Shown here one piece after another: positions 25,864 to 34,536 of a DNA stretch of 50,492 bases. The stretch lies in assembly GCA_020025875.1 (NCBI GenBank), contig JAHHRI010000006.1:1-50492 (forward strand), written 5' to 3'. How positions within the stretch are numbered: position 1 is the stretch's first letter; each line of letters begins with the position of its first letter. A program made the position numbers and the translations under genes. The notes under the pieces were generated by a model, which searched no databases, was not told where the DNA came from, and was given only the letters and a program-made list of their open reading frames with translations. Source of the stretch: Alphaproteobacteria bacterium (GTDB lineage: Bacteria > Pseudomonadota > Alphaproteobacteria > RF32 > CAG-239).

Positions 25864-27072
25864 CTACTTGAGCTTCTCTTGCACCTCCTTATAGGAGTAA
25901 TGCGGTTCGTCGGTATAGAGCACCATTGTCAACGGCGCAGCGAAAATATCGCGAGAGATGGCTTTCACCTCGTGAGCCGACACATTCCAGATGTAATTGA
26001 TCCGGTCGTTGATGTCGTACATCTCTCCCTTTCCGAACAATTGCCATGCGGTTTCTACAGCGGCAGGTTGCGGCTGTGAGAAAAACCAGAGCTTTTCACT
26101 CATCGCCCATTGCTTGGAAGATTCCATTCTTCTTTCCGATGCTTCCGAATTTTGCAAACGGCAAACATTTTGGCAGACAATGTCGAGCATTTCGTTGGTC
26201 GACATCTGCGAAGACGTTACCGTAATACGGAGCGTGCGGCGTCCGTAATAGCCGGCAATCTTGACTTCGATTTGCGCATCTGTCGAGCAAGCCACTTTGA
26301 CCTTTTTTACCGGATCGTACTTTTCGTTAAACGAACGTTCCAAACGTTTCGCGAGCATCGACATCAGCACATTGGCGCTTGACGATTCCTTAATTTCGGT
26401 TACGTCCCAGCCAAGCATAATCTGACGGTAGTCGCCGTTAGAATGAATGCTGCCGTAGCCTCCGGTGTAGATCGAGTTCTGTACTCGCTGGCGTTCGCCA
26501 CTCGGAATATCACCGAAATATTTTTCTGCCAGAGGTTTCAGCACCTCGCTTTTGAGGTGCTTGCCGGCAAACACAACAACCAGATTCTTTCCGGTGTAGT
26601 ACTTGTTGGCAAACTCTTTCAGATCTTCGGCTCCATAGCTTTCCAGCGCGGCAATGTAGCTCTCTGCATCCCACAAAACGCGTTTTGTGCCAAACGCCGT
26701 GTGTTTGTAGAGGAGCTTCATCTGGCGTTTTACCAGTGGTGCCATGTCGCGGGTATGTTCCACAATGTCGAAAGCGGCGGCTTCAATCAGATCCTTGCCG
26801 AGATACGGTGATTTGATCAGCTGAGCCATCTTCGATATGGTTACCTCCGCTTCTTCTTTGGCACAGCCGGTGAAAAAGCTGGTGACGGTACCGCCATAGA
26901 TGGTTTGCACTTTGCTCATTTGTTTCATAAGCACGTTTTCATACAAAGAGGCAATGCCCAACTTAGGTTCATTGACATGACCTACGTTTACAGTTACCGA
27001 TACCGACAACTCTTTTGATGAGCAGTCTGTAATGACAATGGTCGCACCATTGTTTAATTTGAACTTTTCCAT
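25864..27072 (-). CDS. M16-fold protein without the zinc motif
   Basis: A 402-residue protein with the two-lobed layout of insulinase/pitrilysin (M16) peptidases: LNNGATIVITD, GHVNEPKLGIASLYENVLMKQ, and later FANKYYTGKNLVVVFAGK. The HxxEH zinc motif of active members is replaced by SLYEN in the matching place, so it is probably not a protease alone. M16 non-catalytic partners are known (for example the alpha subunit of mitochondrial processing peptidase). No signal peptide; cytoplasmic. The start at 27072 lacks a good ribosome site, and the leader is very A-rich, but a consensus promoter lies upstream. The gene stands alone with no active M16 partner nearby. Confidence 0.78.
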   Translation of the reverse strand: MEKFKLNNGATIVITDCSSKELSVSVTVNVGHVNEPKLGIASLYENVLMKQMSKVQTIYGGTVTSFFTGCAKEEAEVTISKMAQLIKSPYLGKDLIEAAAFDIVEHTRDMAPLVKRQMKLLYKHTAFGTKRVLWDAESYIAALESYGAEDLKEFANKYYTGKNLVVVFAGKHLKSEVLKPLAEKYFGDIPSGERQRVQNSIYTGGYGSIHSNGDYRQIMLGWDVTEIKESSSANVLMSMLAKRLERSFNEKYDPVKKVKVACSTDAQIEVKIAGYYGRRTLRITVTSSQMSTNEMLDIVCQNVCRLQNSEASERRMESSKQWAMSEKLWFFSQPQPAAVETAWQLFGKGEMYDINDRINYIWNVSAHEVKAISRDIFAAPLTMVLYTDEPHYSYKEVQEKLK

Positions 27073-27119
27073 GATTTGAAAAAAAATAAGTAAAAAATAA
27101 TAGTTGATAACAGTCATGG

Positions 27120-27148
27120 TATTTATCTCTTTTTTCGTCGTTTGTCAA
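27120..27148 (-). promoter_or_regulatory. Consensus promoter of the M16-type gene
   Basis: On the minus strand TTGACA (27143-27148) is followed after exactly 17 bases by TAAATA (27120-27125). A second TTGACA lies at 27155-27160. The transcript would have a leader of about 40 bases. Confidence 0.65.
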
Positions 27149-27354
27149 TAAGTTTGTCAATATTTTTTTGAGCATCAGATAACCCCATGAAATAAAATGT
27201 TTTTTCTTTTGCTGCTATTAGAATCTGCGACAAAAGAGCTTTATTACTTCTGAAAGAACCTTTTATTTTGCAGATTCGCCGTTGCCGGTTTGATTTGCCG
27301 ATGCTTTAGATCTCCCGTCCCCAAAACGACAAATAGTTTTTCTGTTTGCTCTCC
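27149..27354. other. Intergenic stretch without recognised gene
   Basis: About 200 bases between the M16 promoter and the lipoprotein terminator. It is AT-rich and has no reading frame with a ribosome site, no tRNA and no strong hairpin. Confidence 0.5.
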
Positions 27355-27394
27355 CCTTAAAAAAAGCTCCCTGACCGAATGGTCGGGAGCTTTT
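27355..27394 (-). terminator. Rho-independent terminator
   Basis: AAAGCTCCCTGACC and GGTCGGGAGCTTT form a stem with one unpaired base. On the minus strand it is followed by TTTTTTT. It ends the lipoprotein gene at 27400. Confidence 0.85.
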
Positions 27395-27399
27395 GGGGA

Positions 27400-28002
27400 T
27401 TAATTGAGCTTTTTGATCGCCAAAACTTCGTTCGGAAACAGCGTATAAACATTGTATACAATGCGGTCTCCCGATTTTAGTTCCAGTTTCAGTTTGCTCT
27501 TTTTGACATAAACCATATTGCCGTTATCGAGTTCGATAAACCAAGTGTCAACCGGCAAAAAGGTTAAACTGTAGCGGATTTTCATATCAAAAATATCCAC
27601 CACCTCTGCCTCAATGGGTTCGCTTGCAACCAGCCCGCGGCTCAGATTGTTCCTTGCCTGTTCGGCAACATCACTTCCGTCACCCAGTTCCACTCCGTTT
27701 AAAACGGCAATTTCATCAGGACAAAAAGAAAACACCCTATAACCTATTTTTTCCCCTTCACGAAGGTCGCGATTGTAGCGGTAACGAAGCATATAGACAT
27801 CTCGTCCGTTAGACAACCTCAGCACATATGCCGAAAACGGAAAGGGCAATTCCCGCCGCATACTGATGGCATAAAGCCTGTCGACAACCGCGGTTTCTTC
27901 CGTTTCCGTTGCGTGAGACGTCGGCGGTTTTATGTCTTCGCTTTCTTTCCCGCAGGCGGCAAAAAGCAACAGCGCCCATAGCAAAACAAAAGTTTTTTTC
28001 AT
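27400..28002 (-). CDS. Lipoprotein with an internally duplicated domain
   Basis: A 200-residue lipoprotein: signal peptide MKKTFVLLWALLLFAAC, with lipobox FAAC and the lipidated Cys at residue 17. After a Thr/Glu-rich linker there are two similar beta-domains: residues about 58-102 (LRLSNGRDVYMLRYRY ... REGEKIGYRVFSFCPDEIAVLN) and about 153-200 (IELDNGNMVYVKKSK ... KSGDRIVYNVYTLFPNEVLAIK). The shared frame is xLxNGxxVYx, xxGxxIxYxVxxxxPxEx. This looks like an SH3- or OB-like barrel duplicated in tandem. Family and function unknown. Exposed to periplasm on either membrane; the residue after Cys is Gly, so outer-membrane sorting is expected. Confidence 0.75.
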   Translation of the reverse strand: MKKTFVLLWALLLFAACGKESEDIKPPTSHATETEETAVVDRLYAISMRRELPFPFSAYVLRLSNGRDVYMLRYRYNRDLREGEKIGYRVFSFCPDEIAVLNGVELGDGSDVAEQARNNLSRGLVASEPIEAEVVDIFDMKIRYSLTFLPVDTWFIELDNGNMVYVKKSKLKLELKSGDRIVYNVYTLFPNEVLAIKKLN

Positions 28003-28082
28003 ATTCCATATAGTTAAATTAATAATTTAAAAGTCCGTTATTTATAACTCTTTTTTTTATGTTTGTAAACCCGATGATATGC

Positions 28083-28108
28083 AAAAAAAAACGCCCTTTG
28101 ACGGACGT
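28083..28108 (-). terminator. Probable terminator
   Basis: On the minus strand ACGTCC and GGGCGT pair (one G-T pair) across a five- to six-base loop and are followed by eight T. It lies 50 bases after the HD-domain gene stop. Confidence 0.55.
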
Positions 28109-28157
28109 ATCTTTTCTTTCTGCCGCAGATATGAATGTTCTGCCGCCGCTTTCACCT

Positions 28158-28820
28158 CTAAACAGCCGAAGATTCTTCGTGACCGGCGGGAACGGCAATA
28201 AAAATATCTTTGGTTGCCACCCGATCGAACACGGTATAAACATCCACCCCGATTTTTCTGTCAAAATAGTCTTTCAGTTCGTGCATCGATTCGAGCATTC
28301 CGGGCGGAACGTCAATCCCGTGACGGCGGGCATATTCGGCTGCCCGTTCTTCGATCGTAACCAACCCATAGGCGTTTGCCAATCCGTCGGCCATCTGCAC
28401 CAGCAAATCATAGTCGTTTAGCGGATGAGAACGAATAAATGCGGCGGTCAGTTCGTAGTCTTCTTTACGATCAAAAAACATTTTGTGACATTGTTCAAAA
28501 CTTTCCAACCGATTAAAAGGAAAGGTATGCACCAAACATCCTCTTGCCACGTCCATATTTTCGTCTTTGAGCATTTCGTAGCCCAATACGCCGTGGAACC
28601 GTTGTTCGTGATTTTCTTTAATTTTGCCGATGTCGTGTAACAATGCCGAAAAATAAGCCAAGTTGGCATCCATTCCCGCCATATCGGCCACGGCGCGCGC
28701 CACTTCTGCCGCACCAAACACATGGTTATGAAACACATACCATGTGTTTTCCGGACGACCATGCGCTATTTCAAATTTTTTTTCCCGTGAAATTAATTCA
28801 TTAGCATAGCTAAAGTTCAT
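28158..28820 (-). CDS. HD-domain phosphohydrolase
   Basis: A 220-residue HD-superfamily protein. The metal-binding histidine and HD pair are visible: NHVFG (H33), SALLHDIGKI (H62, D63) and a later downstream Asp (MADGLANAYG). Members hydrolyse nucleotides or phosphomonoesters; this compact type is not diagnostic of one substrate. No signal peptide. The gene is single, with a terminator behind it and 136 bases to the Nudix gene. The ribosome site is weak. Confidence 0.82.
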   Translation of the reverse strand: MNFSYANELISREKKFEIAHGRPENTWYVFHNHVFGAAEVARAVADMAGMDANLAYFSALLHDIGKIKENHEQRFHGVLGYEMLKDENMDVARGCLVHTFPFNRLESFEQCHKMFFDRKEDYELTAAFIRSHPLNDYDLLVQMADGLANAYGLVTIEERAAEYARRHGIDVPPGMLESMHELKDYFDRKIGVDVYTVFDRVATKDIFIAVPAGHEESSAV

Positions 28821-28930
28821 ATTGTTAACCCCGAAACAAAAAAAGACAACCGAATTTGACGGAATTGGTCAGTATACGCCCCTGCCCGACTTTTGTAAAG
28901 AAATATTATACAACTTTTGGAGATAGGGAT

Positions 28931-28957
28931 AAAAATAACCGTCGGTAACAAACCGAC
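28931..28957 (-). terminator. Probable terminator of the Nudix gene
   Basis: GTCGGT (28941-28946) pairs with ACCGAC (28952-28957); on the minus strand TTATTTTTA follows. The hairpin touches the stop codon of the Nudix gene. Confidence 0.55.
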
Positions 28958-29589
28958 TATGCTTTTTCCATGTAACGCGCAAGCATTTCCATTGATTTTA
29001 GATAATATTCCTTACTGTGTCCGGCAATGCGATCGGAAGTAACGGCAATCACTTCCCAAGTATAGGTGTTGTCGTTGTTGCGGCTCACACCATATGCGCT
29101 GATGTTTTTGCAATCTCCGTTGATCAGCCGGACAAAGTCGTTCAGTTCCACTTCGTAAAGCCCCGCCACTTCTTCCGGCTGCAAACGAACTTTGGCCAGC
29201 AGGTTGTCGACCATCGCCATGTACAAAACTTCAAACTCCCGATTATAAACCTCTCCTTGTTGATAAATTTCGCGCGTGGTAAACATTTTAACCAGATCGT
29301 CTTTTTGCAGAGAAAGACCGAGTTCTTCCGTTACTTCGCGGTAGCCGTCTTTCACTTCCTCACCGGATTTGACGTGACCGGCTGCCGAAACGTCCAGCAT
29401 ATCGGGATAGATGGATTTGTCCTTGTTGCGCAGCTGCAACCACACCATCACTTTGTTTTCCTCATTTTTACGCGCCAACCAACAGTGGAATGTTTTATGC
29501 CACAACCCTTCCCTGTGGGCTTGCGATTTCATCGCCGTTCCCAGTAAATTCATATTTTCGTCAAAAATATCAATCAGTTCGTCAGACAT
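28957..29589 (-). CDS. Nudix hydrolase (isopentenyl-diphosphate isomerase-like subgroup)
   Basis: A 210-residue protein. The start MSDELIDIFDENMNLLG at 29589 matches the usual beginning of this subgroup (YfcD/IDI-like: DELxDIxD followed by HREGLWHKTFHCWL); longer in-frame starts at 29625 and 29685 are less likely. The Nudix box is GHVKSGEEVKDGYREVTEELGL without its last residues (about 71-92); it has six rather than seven residues between the Glu and Arg-Glu, as in this subgroup. Substrate unknown; such enzymes cleave nucleoside diphosphates linked to another group. It precedes no clear operon partner, although hydG lies 190 bases upstream on the same strand. Confidence 0.85.
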   Translation of the reverse strand: MSDELIDIFDENMNLLGTAMKSQAHREGLWHKTFHCWLARKNEENKVMVWLQLRNKDKSIYPDMLDVSAAGHVKSGEEVKDGYREVTEELGLSLQKDDLVKMFTTREIYQQGEVYNREFEVLYMAMVDNLLAKVRLQPEEVAGLYEVELNDFVRLINGDCKNISAYGVSRNNDNTYTWEVIAVTSDRIAGHSKEYYLKSMEMLARYMEKA

Positions 29590-29777
29590 CGTCTCAAAAG
29601 CTCCATCATAAAGTATCATGTCCATGGCTTTATCATAACATTTTTCTCTGTCAAGGCAAGCGCCAAAACAATGTCTGACAAACATTTTTCATGTCGGTTG
29701 AAAGATTGTTGACCGATGGTTATAAACCACTGCCGAACAGCTTGCGGTTTTGCGGTATTTATGACGACAAAAGCGTT

Positions 29778-31190
29778 TTAGAAACGAAAATCCCGCTCTC
29801 CGTTTTCGATTTTATCCAGCCTCTCGACCACAATATCACGCACTTTTTCCCGCGGTATGTTGTGCAACTCTCTTTTGATCAGCTGCATACCGAGTTCTTT
29901 GGTTGCCGGCGTTGCGTAGTCGACCAGATATTCTTTCAATGTCATCAGCGCGTTGGGGTGGCAGCAGTTTTGGATTTGTTTGCTTTTGCACAATGCCATA
30001 AAACGGTCGCCGGTACGTCCTTCGCGATAACAGGCGGTGCAAAAACTCGGAATGTAGTCCATTGACATCAGCCAATGAATCACTTCGTCAAGCGTGCGTG
30101 TATCGCTGACATCAAACTGAGCCGAGTTTTCGGTTTCCGGCTCGGCATATCCGCCGACACTGGTTTTAGAACCGCCGCTGATCTGCGAGATGCCCAAGTG
30201 CAAAACCCGTTCGCGTGAGCTTTGGCTTTCGCGGGTGGAAACGATCATGCCGGTATAGGGTACGGCAATGCGGATGCAGGCAACAATTTTGGCAAAGATG
30301 TCGTCGTCGATACCGTTGCTGAATGTCGAAGGATCGATATCGTCGGCAGCACGAATCCGCGGCACGCTGATGGTATGCGGACCGACACCGTGCACCGCTT
30401 CCAAATGTTCGGCGTGCATAAGCAAACCGGCAAACTCATATTTATATCTTTCCAGCCCGAACAAAACGCCCAAGCCCACGTCATCAATGCCGCCTTCCAT
30501 TGCCCGATCCATTGCTTCCGTATGCCAGACGTAATTATGCTTGGGACCTGTCGGATGCAGTTTTTCGTAACTTTCCTTATGATAAGTTTCCTGAAACAAA
30601 ATATAGGTACCAATCCCCGCTTCGTGCAAGCGGCGATAGTTTTCCACCGTCGTAGCGGCAATATTAACGTTAACCCGACGAATGGCTCCGTTTTTGTGTT
30701 TGATGTCGTAAATGGTGCGAATACATTCCAAAATATATTCGATCGGATTGTTGAGCGGATCTTCCCCCGCTTCGAGAGCCAGCCTTTTGTGTCCCATATC
30801 CTGAAGGGCAATCACTTCGCGGCGCACTTCCTCTTGTGTCATTTTTTTGCGTGCAATATGCTTGTTTTTGGCATGATAAGGACAATAGACACAGCCATTG
30901 ACGCAATAGTTGGAAAGATAAAGCGGCGCAAACAAAACAATGCGGTTGCCGTAAAAATCTTTTTTAATCTGCTCTGCCAGAGTACAGATTTCCGCATTTT
31001 TGTCTTCCAGTTCACAAGCCAACAGAACCGATGCTTCTCGATGGGAAAGCCCCTGCCGCAATCTTGCCTTGTCCAAAATTTGATCAATCAATGCCGTGTT
31101 GTTTTTGTTGGCTTCGGCATATGACAAAGTGGATAATATTTCTTCGTGGCTGATAAATTCTTCAGCCTTCAATGATTTGGGATTATACAT
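29778..31190 (-). CDS. hydG: [FeFe]-hydrogenase H-cluster maturase HydG
   Basis: A 470-residue radical SAM enzyme that cleaves tyrosine to make the CO and CN ligands of the [FeFe]-hydrogenase H-cluster. The radical SAM cluster motif CVNGCVYC (about 96-103, CxxxCxxC) is intact. The second, C-terminal cluster that converts dehydroglycine to CO and cyanide is shown by CTACYREG and a further Cys 22 residues later (CX2CX22C, about C384, C387, C410). The domain order and length match HydG rather than ThiH, which lacks the C-terminal motif. The ATG at 31190 is preferred, with AGAGG upstream. It follows the TM1266-type gene by 54 bases. hydE, hydF and hydA are not in the window. Confidence 0.95.
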   Translation of the reverse strand: MYNPKSLKAEEFISHEEILSTLSYAEANKNNTALIDQILDKARLRQGLSHREASVLLACELEDKNAEICTLAEQIKKDFYGNRIVLFAPLYLSNYCVNGCVYCPYHAKNKHIARKKMTQEEVRREVIALQDMGHKRLALEAGEDPLNNPIEYILECIRTIYDIKHKNGAIRRVNVNIAATTVENYRRLHEAGIGTYILFQETYHKESYEKLHPTGPKHNYVWHTEAMDRAMEGGIDDVGLGVLFGLERYKYEFAGLLMHAEHLEAVHGVGPHTISVPRIRAADDIDPSTFSNGIDDDIFAKIVACIRIAVPYTGMIVSTRESQSSRERVLHLGISQISGGSKTSVGGYAEPETENSAQFDVSDTRTLDEVIHWLMSMDYIPSFCTACYREGRTGDRFMALCKSKQIQNCCHPNALMTLKEYLVDYATPATKELGMQLIKRELHNIPREKVRDIVVERLDKIENGERDFRF

Positions 31191-31244
31191 AAACACCTCT
31201 TTCTTATGGGTCAGAACACTCTTCCCCGTCAGTTTACAAATAAG

Positions 31245-31496
31245 TTATTCGTCGACACCCGAATACAACGTGCGGGCGGCAACACCTTTCAGATTGCCTA
31301 TTTTGCCCGATAAGGCACTGATAACATCGTGCGGCGCGTCGACGACCACGCTGATGATGTTGATTTTCTTCGCGCGGTAGGGAATCCCCATACGACCGAT
31401 GATGTCATCTGCATAGTCGTGAAGAAGTTCATTGAGACGCTCGACGGAAGCCGGATCTTTGACGACAATGGCAATAACCGCAACTTTTCTTTCCAT
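31245..31496 (-). CDS. TM1266-type hydrogenase-associated regulator
   Basis: An 83-residue protein that matches the small TM1266-like proteins (putative iron-only hydrogenase system regulators): VAVIAIVVKDPASVERLNE at the start, then NIISVVVDAPHDVISALSG and LKGVAARTLYSG. The fold is an ACT/ferredoxin-like two-layer domain. The start at 31496 is chosen because AAGG lies 9 bases upstream; another ATG at 31502 is too close to it. It precedes hydG on the same strand, as is common in [FeFe]-hydrogenase loci; its regulatory role is by association only. Confidence 0.85.
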   Translation of the reverse strand: MERKVAVIAIVVKDPASVERLNELLHDYADDIIGRMGIPYRAKKINIISVVVDAPHDVISALSGKIGNLKGVAARTLYSGVDE

Positions 31497-31591
31497 GGGC
31501 ATATCCTTTTTTTTCGCATTAAAAAACAATTTCAAATTAGCATAAACATAGGCAAAAAACAACCCTTGTCGCATAACCATTCGGATAATGA

Positions 31592-32458
31592 TTATTTCAG
31601 CCAATATTCAACCGTTGAAACCACCCTAACCTTCTTATCAATCTGCCGATGTTCCAGAATATTTACGGCGTCCACTTTCGGCTGTACCGAGAATACGCCT
31701 TGGCGGGCACGGCGAATCTTGCCGACTTTGCTGCCGCTGTTTTGAGCAAAACGCAATGCCGCCGCTTTGGCGTTGCGGGTTGCTTCTTCCAGCATTTGCG
31801 GCTTGATGTCGTTTAATTTGGTAAACAAATAAGAAACGCTGCCATAGTCCTGAGCAAAAACGATACCGCCGGCAATCAGTTCGTTGCTGGCGGTCAAAGC
31901 GCTTGCCACCGCATCGACTTTGTCGGTCTGCAACTCTACCGACTGCGTCAAGATAAAGCGACGCCCGTTTGTTTCTGCCGTACTCTGATATGGGTTGGCA
32001 AACAGATCGTTGGTGATAATCGGGCCAACGGTAATTTCCTCATCGGCAAATCCGCGTTTTTTCAGAAAAGAAACAATGCTATCGGCTTGCGCAAGCATCT
32101 GTGAGCGAAGTTGGGACAAATCGTTACCGGCGGCCACAAACGGCAGCGACCATACGGCCATGTCGGCACGAACATCACGTTCAGCCAACCCTTTAACGGT
32201 AACGCTGTTGTCATTGATTTTGGATTGATAATAATAATAGCCGGGGAAAAAACCGCCCAGCGCGATGCCTGCCGCCAGCACCGCAACCGCCGCCGTGCGG
32301 CAGCGACAGGGACCACATTGGCCGTTTTCCGGCGGTGTTTTCTTGCGGCTGCGTTCTTTTGCCGATTTTTGATAAGTCGGCCATCCCGATGTTGCTTTGG
32401 CACGGATATAAGTCACTCCTTTTTCTGCCGTTTCTTGTTGGTTGTTTTCTTTTTTCAT
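31592..32458 (-). CDS. SIMPL-domain (DUF541) protein, membrane-anchored
   Basis: A 288-residue protein. A charged cytoplasmic N-terminus (about 1-55, with a CGPCRC patch) is followed by one membrane helix (about 58-80, AAVAVLAAGIALGGFFPGYY) and a periplasmic SIMPL domain (about 85-288: SVTVKGLAERDVRADMAVW, RFILTQSVELQT). The family is related to E. coli YggE; proteins are implicated in stress responses, without a settled biochemical role. The start at 32458 has GAGGTG upstream. It lies 64 bases after the papain-like gene and is likely co-transcribed with it. Confidence 0.85.
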   Translation of the reverse strand: MKKENNQQETAEKGVTYIRAKATSGWPTYQKSAKERSRKKTPPENGQCGPCRCRTAAVAVLAAGIALGGFFPGYYYYQSKINDNSVTVKGLAERDVRADMAVWSLPFVAAGNDLSQLRSQMLAQADSIVSFLKKRGFADEEITVGPIITNDLFANPYQSTAETNGRRFILTQSVELQTDKVDAVASALTASNELIAGGIVFAQDYGSVSYLFTKLNDIKPQMLEEATRNAKAAALRFAQNSGSKVGKIRRARQGVFSVQPKVDAVNILEHRQIDKKVRVVSTVEYWLK

Positions 32459-32522
32459 CAGCACCTCTTTGGATATTATGTCTTTCTCATATGGGCATTG
32501 TCAGATAAAATTCAAGCCCGTT

Positions 32523-33413
32523 TCAAGCTCTGTCGTTGGATTTTGCGGACAACACAGCCGTTGCCGTATCTCGTCGGACAAGGTAGGCGGCTTCTCTTTC
32601 CGGACAACGATAATACAGGGTGCGCCGCATTTCTCTCATAATACCGTATTGTTCGAGAAAAGAGCCATCGCCGCATTTTTTTCTAAGGTAATCGACAAAC
32701 ACCTTGCTGGTACCGAAATCGTTGCGGTTAAGTCGGATAATGCGTCTGATTTCGTAAGTGGCACGATGCAGCATAAAGTTGCACATTTGCTTGCCGCTGT
32801 TACCGTTCGGCAACCATTCTCCCGCAATATATTCCCCTACCAGCAGACGCTGCGAATAAGCGAGCATTCGTTTGAGTCGGCGAAACTCTTTTTTGCGTTC
32901 CCGTCGGTAAAGGTTGGTGGTGCGAACATCAATTTCAACCCCATGAGCGGCACACCACTCGCCAATCCATTCGGGGACGGAAACGGCAAGCGGCGCAAAC
33001 CTTGCAAACCCCCGTGCGCCGGCTTCTTCCAACACACTTCTCACCTGATCGGCACAGTTGTTTAAGATGAGGTTGTATCCTGTCATTTGCTGCCGATGAC
33101 GACGTATCGATTTGATGAGGCTGTCGGTATTGATACCGGCGGCGGAAGGAAAAATGTAGTAGTGACGAATGCCTGCCTCAAAAAGCTGCGGCTGATCGGC
33201 TTTCAGGTTACGCATACCGTCGGATTCAAAATCGATCACCTGTCCGGCATATTCCATCTGGATATGTCCCCACGGATATTTTTTGCCGATACCGGAAGAA
33301 AACATCGTCACTTTAATCGGTTCTTCCTCAACATTTAGGAGTTCACCTTTTGTATCGGTAATATCGCGGGGCGTGCGGTCATAATTAAACCAAAAATCTG
33401 AATTTTCCGTCAT
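32523..33413 (-). CDS. Papain-fold-like protein (unknown)
   Basis: A 296-residue protein without signal peptide. The order WGHIQMEYAGQVIDFES, with a His, then about 75 residues later LILNNCADQVRSVLEEAG, with Asn-Cys at the start of a helix, matches the arrangement of circularly permuted papain/NlpC-P60-like folds (His before Cys). The C-terminal 110 residues are basic and helical (RRERKKEFRRLKRM). If active it could be a cysteine hydrolase or acyltransferase, but I cannot name the family, and the third catalytic residue is not identified. It is the first gene of a unit with the SIMPL protein. Confidence 0.7.
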   Translation of the reverse strand: MTENSDFWFNYDRTPRDITDTKGELLNVEEEPIKVTMFSSGIGKKYPWGHIQMEYAGQVIDFESDGMRNLKADQPQLFEAGIRHYYIFPSAAGINTDSLIKSIRRHRQQMTGYNLILNNCADQVRSVLEEAGARGFARFAPLAVSVPEWIGEWCAAHGVEIDVRTTNLYRRERKKEFRRLKRMLAYSQRLLVGEYIAGEWLPNGNSGKQMCNFMLHRATYEIRRIIRLNRNDFGTSKVFVDYLRKKCGDGSFLEQYGIMREMRRTLYYRCPEREAAYLVRRDTATAVLSAKSNDRA

Positions 33414-33476
33414 AAAATTCCTCGTTGTATCATTTGCTCAAAATCATATTTGCACAAAACGGCACAGAAAACAACC

Positions 33477-33503
33477 AAAAGCCGCCCCAACGGAGCGGCT
33501 TTG
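33477..33503 (-). terminator. Rho-independent terminator of terC
   Basis: AAAGCCGC and GCGGCTTT form the stem; on the minus strand TTTTGGTTGTTTT follows. It lies 20 bases after the terC stop. Confidence 0.75.
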
Positions 33504-33522
33504 CCAGAAGTGAAAAACAGGC

Positions 33523-34497
33523 TTACGCTTCCGGTGCTTTTTCGTCTTTCCCTTTCCACAGAGAAACGACAATACCGGCAAACAACAGACCAAAGGTAAC
33601 ACTCAGCGAATGCCATGCCTCCAGCTCAAAACCAAGAAGTTTCGGCGCAAAAATCTTAAGCCCGATAAAGATCAGAATGATTGACAACGCCGGCTTTAGA
33701 TATTTGAACTTGCAGACCACCGCTTCCAACAAGAAATACAACGCCCGCAGGCCGAGAATGGCAAAAATATTGCTGGTATAGACAATGAACACGTCTTGAG
33801 TGATGAGGAAGATGGCGGGGATGCTGTCCAATGCGAAAATCACATCCATGGTTTCGATCGTGATCAGAGCAAAAAACAGGGGCGTAATATAGCGTTTGCC
33901 GTTTTCCTTAACAAAGAAATGTTCGCCGTGAATTTTACCGGTAACATGAAAAATTTTGGAAAAAAACTTAAACATCCGTGTTTCTTCAAACGGCGGCTCA
34001 TCTTCTCCCTTGTGCAACAGCATTTTGACACCGGTGTATACCAGAAAGGCAGAAAAGACATACAACACCCAATGGAAGTTTGAAATCAGTGTTTCTCCGA
34101 CCAAAATCAGCAACGCGCGCATCACGATTGCGCCGAGGATTCCCCAGAACAAAACCCGATGCTGATACATCCGCGGCACGCCAAGGCTCGAAAAGATCAG
34201 CGACATAATGAAAATATTGTCGAGAGAGAGGCTTTTTTCTACCAAAAATCCGGTAAAGAAATCCATTCCCTTATCGAGTCCTTCCTCGTAGATAATAAAT
34301 ACCCCGAATACGCAGGCTGCCAAAATGTAGATGATACATAAATTAAGGGTGTGCCAAAAATTCGGCACTTCGTTTTTGCGGTTAAACAAAAACAAATCAA
34401 AGAACAACAGCACCAAGACAACAACGCCGAAAATGGCCCACAGCCATTCTTCGGGGAGAACATAGTGGTTGGTAAACAAGTCTTTCAATTTTTCCAT
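33523..34497 (-). CDS. TerC-family membrane protein (Alx type)
   Basis: A 324-residue integral membrane protein with about nine hydrophobic helices. Family motifs are GFLVEKSLSLDNIFIMSLIF (the conserved acidic EKSLSLDN) and the matching second half FALITIETMDVIFALDSIPA, which provide the acidic metal-site residues of the duplicated TerC fold. Alx relatives export manganese. Its promoter (34537-34565) contains a palindrome, but I see no yybP-ykoY-type manganese riboswitch upstream. The ATG at 34497 has a GAAAG-type ribosome site. Confidence 0.9.
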   Translation of the reverse strand: MEKLKDLFTNHYVLPEEWLWAIFGVVVLVLLFFDLFLFNRKNEVPNFWHTLNLCIIYILAACVFGVFIIYEEGLDKGMDFFTGFLVEKSLSLDNIFIMSLIFSSLGVPRMYQHRVLFWGILGAIVMRALLILVGETLISNFHWVLYVFSAFLVYTGVKMLLHKGEDEPPFEETRMFKFFSKIFHVTGKIHGEHFFVKENGKRYITPLFFALITIETMDVIFALDSIPAIFLITQDVFIVYTSNIFAILGLRALYFLLEAVVCKFKYLKPALSIILIFIGLKIFAPKLLGFELEAWHSLSVTFGLLFAGIVVSLWKGKDEKAPEA

Positions 34498-34536
34498 AAT
34501 CTTTCACTTTCAATAAAAGGCTTAAAAATCGCCTTG

